Of a DNA stretch of 7,499 nt, positions 6,231-7,499 are shown piece after piece. How positions within the stretch are numbered: the first letter of the stretch is position 1; each line of letters opens with the position of its first letter. Source of the DNA: JAMCXS01 sp046705545 (lineage in GTDB: Bacteria > Acidobacteriota > Terriglobia > UBA7540); the NCBI GenBank assembly GCA_046705545.1, contig JBJKQF010000259.1, positions 1-7,499 on the forward strand, in the 5' to 3' direction. Under the pieces are notes generated by a model. That model did no database searches and was not told the DNA's origin. It saw only the letters and a list, made by a program, of their open reading frames with translations. Both the position numbers and the translations under genes were made by a program.

Positions 6231-6267
6231 GGCTGGTTCTCTAGCGGGATTCATGAATAAACCAGCC
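6231..6267. repeat. Inverted repeat with a palindrome nested in its loop
   Basis: Perfect 8-bp arms GGCTGGTT (6231-6238) and AACCAGCC (6260-6267) enclose 21 bases that themselves contain the perfect 10-bp palindrome ATTCATGAAT (6249-6258). It begins 5 bp after the DUF3617 stop and lies 47 bp before the next start codon. There is no T-run, so it may be an mRNA-stabilising hairpin, a weak terminator or a protein-binding site. Confidence 0.5.
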
Positions 6268-6314
6268 ATCCAGGTTCGGTTGATTCTGGCCGGAAATCAT
6301 TTGGAGGTAACGTT

Positions 6315-7262
6315 ATGAGTCAATTCTGTACGAGTTGCGGAAAACCCATCGCGCAGGGAGCGGGATTTTGCACGGTCTGCGGCGCCCGGCAATCCGTCTC
6401 CGGTCCGGCGGCGACCCCCAGCCCCGTCCAACCCTCGTCCGCCTCGTCTCCCCCAGCGCCGGCCAAGGGCAGCCCGGTGGTTAAGATTGTGGCCGTGGTT
6501 GTGGGGATCGTTGCGCTCATCACAGTGGTCGGCATTGGGAGCTGCGTCTTCTTGGCCTATCGGCTGAGGCACAAGGCGGAGCAATACAGAACGGCAATCA
6601 AAGAGGCGGAACCAAAGGTCACCAATACTTATCATTCGGCCAACGGAGAGCCCTACCTTCCTGATGCAATGGACAAGATGGGCCAGGCTATTATGAAGCC
6701 GGCGTCTTCGTTTCACCTTTCCTTTAAGAAAACCAACTCCGACGGGAGTTCCTATTCCCTTGAAGAGGATGTTACGCCCGGCAGCATGACCGGCCAGGAA
6801 ACTCAAGTGACCCCTAAAACTCAAATGGGAGGCATGGAAATGGGCGGTACCCATGTCTTTCCGCGCAATGCGACAGCGGGAACCCACGGCTGGGTGATGA
6901 CCGTGAACGCTATCGAATTGGCCTATTTGAACCCCATGGATATTCGTGACGCGCAGTCCACGGTGAAGCTTGTGGGAGATGAGCAGGTCGGCGGCTACGA
7001 CGCGCGCCGCTACGACTTTGATCTCTCGCAGGCCCCCGCCAGCGACAAGGCCGGAACGCTCCTAGCGGGCAAGTGGCTGGGCGGGGTGGTCAACAACGCC
7101 ACGGGTGGCCACGTGGTGATGAAGGACTACAACGTGAAAGGTTCTGTGTGGGTTGCCAAAGACGACGGCCGCATGGTGAAGTTCAGCTACGACTACATCA
7201 CTATCTTTACCGACGGCTCGCAGAAAATCAGCCACCATGAGGGAACCGTGACCAGGAAGTGA
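6315..7262 (+). CDS. Zinc-ribbon, single-TM protein with a C-terminal beta-rich domain
   Basis: 315 residues, started by GGAGG (6303-6307) 7 nt before the ATG. The N-terminal zinc ribbon has C5, C8, C19 and C22 (FCTSCG ... FCTVCG). A Pro/Ser/Ala-rich linker covers about 31-52 and one membrane helix about 55-81 (VVKIVAVVVGIVALITVVGI). The remainder is soluble and unrecognised at family level. Segments such as LVGDEQVGGYDARRYDFDL (219-237) and GSVWVAKDDGRMVKFSYDY (276-294) resemble LolA/LppX-type folds, where beta strands make a lipid-holding half-barrel; this is a resemblance, not an identification. A Met/Gly patch MGGMEMGG lies at 171-178. Four basic residues just after the helix (R83, R85, K87, R92) against K51 and K57 before it leave the topology ambiguous. 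Last gene of the cluster; shares its zinc ribbon with the 3658 and 4237 genes. Confidence 0.82.
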   Translation: MSQFCTSCGKPIAQGAGFCTVCGARQSVSGPAATPSPVQPSSASSPPAPAKGSPVVKIVAVVVGIVALITVVGIGSCVFLAYRLRHKAEQYRTAIKEAEPKVTNTYHSANGEPYLPDAMDKMGQAIMKPASSFHLSFKKTNSDGSSYSLEEDVTPGSMTGQETQVTPKTQMGGMEMGGTHVFPRNATAGTHGWVMTVNAIELAYLNPMDIRDAQSTVKLVGDEQVGGYDARRYDFDLSQAPASDKAGTLLAGKWLGGVVNNATGGHVVMKDYNVKGSVWVAKDDGRMVKFSYDYITIFTDGSQKISHHEGTVTRK

Positions 7263-7332
7263 AGCTTGCGCAATGCCGATCCTGCTACGGCCGATGGGAT
7301 GATTTCCTCACGACCGCTTTGAGGGTAGAATC

Positions 7333-7341
7333 TGTTATACT
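7333..7341 (+). promoter_or_regulatory. Extended -10 promoter for the gene entering at 7443
   Basis: TGTTATACT is a TGn extended -10 followed by TATACT (7336-7341), 5 of 6 to consensus. No good -35 lies 16-18 bp upstream, as is common with extended -10 promoters. A short dyad CCTCA (7306-7310) / TGAGG (7320-7324) covers the -35 region. Transcription would start near 7348, leaving about 95 nt of leader. Confidence 0.45.
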
Positions 7342-7342
7342 C

Positions 7343-7354
7343 TCCGGCGCCGGA
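7343..7354. repeat. Perfect 12-bp palindrome at the expected transcription start
   Basis: TCCGGCGCCGGA reads identically on both strands and begins one base after the TATACT -10. At that position a bound dimeric regulator would block initiation, so it is an operator candidate. A GC-rich palindrome of this length can also arise by chance. Confidence 0.4.
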
Positions 7355-7381
7355 TTAGAGTGAGGTTGCGGAATCGGGTTT

Positions 7382-7401
7382 GACCGCATAGGACCGCATA
7401 G
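7382..7401 (+). repeat. Exact 10-bp tandem duplication in the leader
   Basis: GACCGCATAG occurs twice in immediate succession (7382-7391 and 7392-7401), 41 bp before the start codon at 7443. The unit is about one helical turn, which would suit paired protein sites on one DNA face, but a slippage duplication is equally likely. Confidence 0.6.
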
Positions 7402-7442
7402 ATTCCGCGCGTAGAGCCCCCAACCGAAGAAGGCAGGATGGC

Positions 7443-7499
7443 ATGCGGGTTACATTGAAAAGCCGCCTCGCGCAGCGTTTGCTGATGATTTTCCCTGTC
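7443..7499 (+). CDS. Start of a gene cut by the right window edge, possibly an ABC-type permease
   Basis: An ATG at 7443 opens 19 codons, MRVTLKSRLAQRLLMIFPV, with AGG (7435-7437) 5 nt upstream. A basic N-terminus running into RLAQRLLMIFPV resembles the first membrane helix of dipeptide-type ABC transporter permeases (typically RRLLLLIPV). Nineteen residues are too few to be sure; any inner-membrane protein or a signal peptide would fit. The preceding promoter-like element supports a real gene start. Confidence 0.4.
   Translation, partial: MRVTLKSRLAQRLLMIFPV

Noticed and set aside
7438..7458. Six-codon frame MACGLH overlapping the start of the 7443 gene
   Set aside because: The AGG at 7435-7437 directly abuts this ATG, too close to serve it, and is better spaced for the ATG at 7443. 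No regulatory logic is evident.
1..7499. CRISPR arrays, tRNA or rRNA genes, insertion sequences, attachment sites
   Set aside because: Reading through the window I saw no regularly spaced repeats, cloverleaf-like segments, transposase motifs or terminal inverted repeats with target duplications.

Overview
The window is GC-rich, gene-dense bacterial DNA in two blocks read in opposite directions. The proteins that recur here are short CxxC-x10-CxxC zinc ribbons on membrane proteins, a bacterial GIDE/BAM-type membrane protein and a DUF3617 secreted protein. Together with the wording of the RF1 and PrmC sequences they suggest Acidobacteriota. That is a judgement from memory of protein families; no search was run.

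Minus-strand block (about 1-3121). A sigma70-like promoter (TTGACA, 18 bp, TATTCT; 3092-3121) reads into prfA (peptide chain release factor 1), then prmC (the methyltransferase that modifies the GGQ glutamine of release factors), then dinB (Y-family DNA polymerase IV, cut by the left window edge). The spacing is tight: 31 bp from prfA to prmC and 5 bp from prmC to dinB. This looks like one operon that joins translation termination to translesion synthesis.

Gap (about 2957-3657). Some 700 bp hold the prfA promoter and one doubtful 92-codon reading frame (3260-3538) whose ribosome binding site lies in a small hairpin. A nested inverted repeat (3534-3598) precedes the plus-strand block.

Plus-strand block (3658-7262). 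In order: a zinc-ribbon membrane protein with a DUF4870/Tic20-like domain; a short zinc-ribbon gene that appears broken by a single frameshift (4237-4484); a two-TM GIDE/BAM-like protein whose BAM-like domain carries a long insertion with a tandem ~29-residue repeat; a secreted DUF3617 protein; and a zinc-ribbon, TM, beta-rich-domain protein. Three of the five share the same four-cysteine spacing. The set reads as an uncharacterised envelope-associated group. Function is unknown; a role in envelope or membrane-protein homeostasis is only a guess.

Right end (7263-7499). An extended -10 (TGTTATACT), a perfect 12-bp palindrome at the expected transcription start, and an exact 10-bp tandem duplication precede the first 19 codons of a further gene, possibly a membrane permease.
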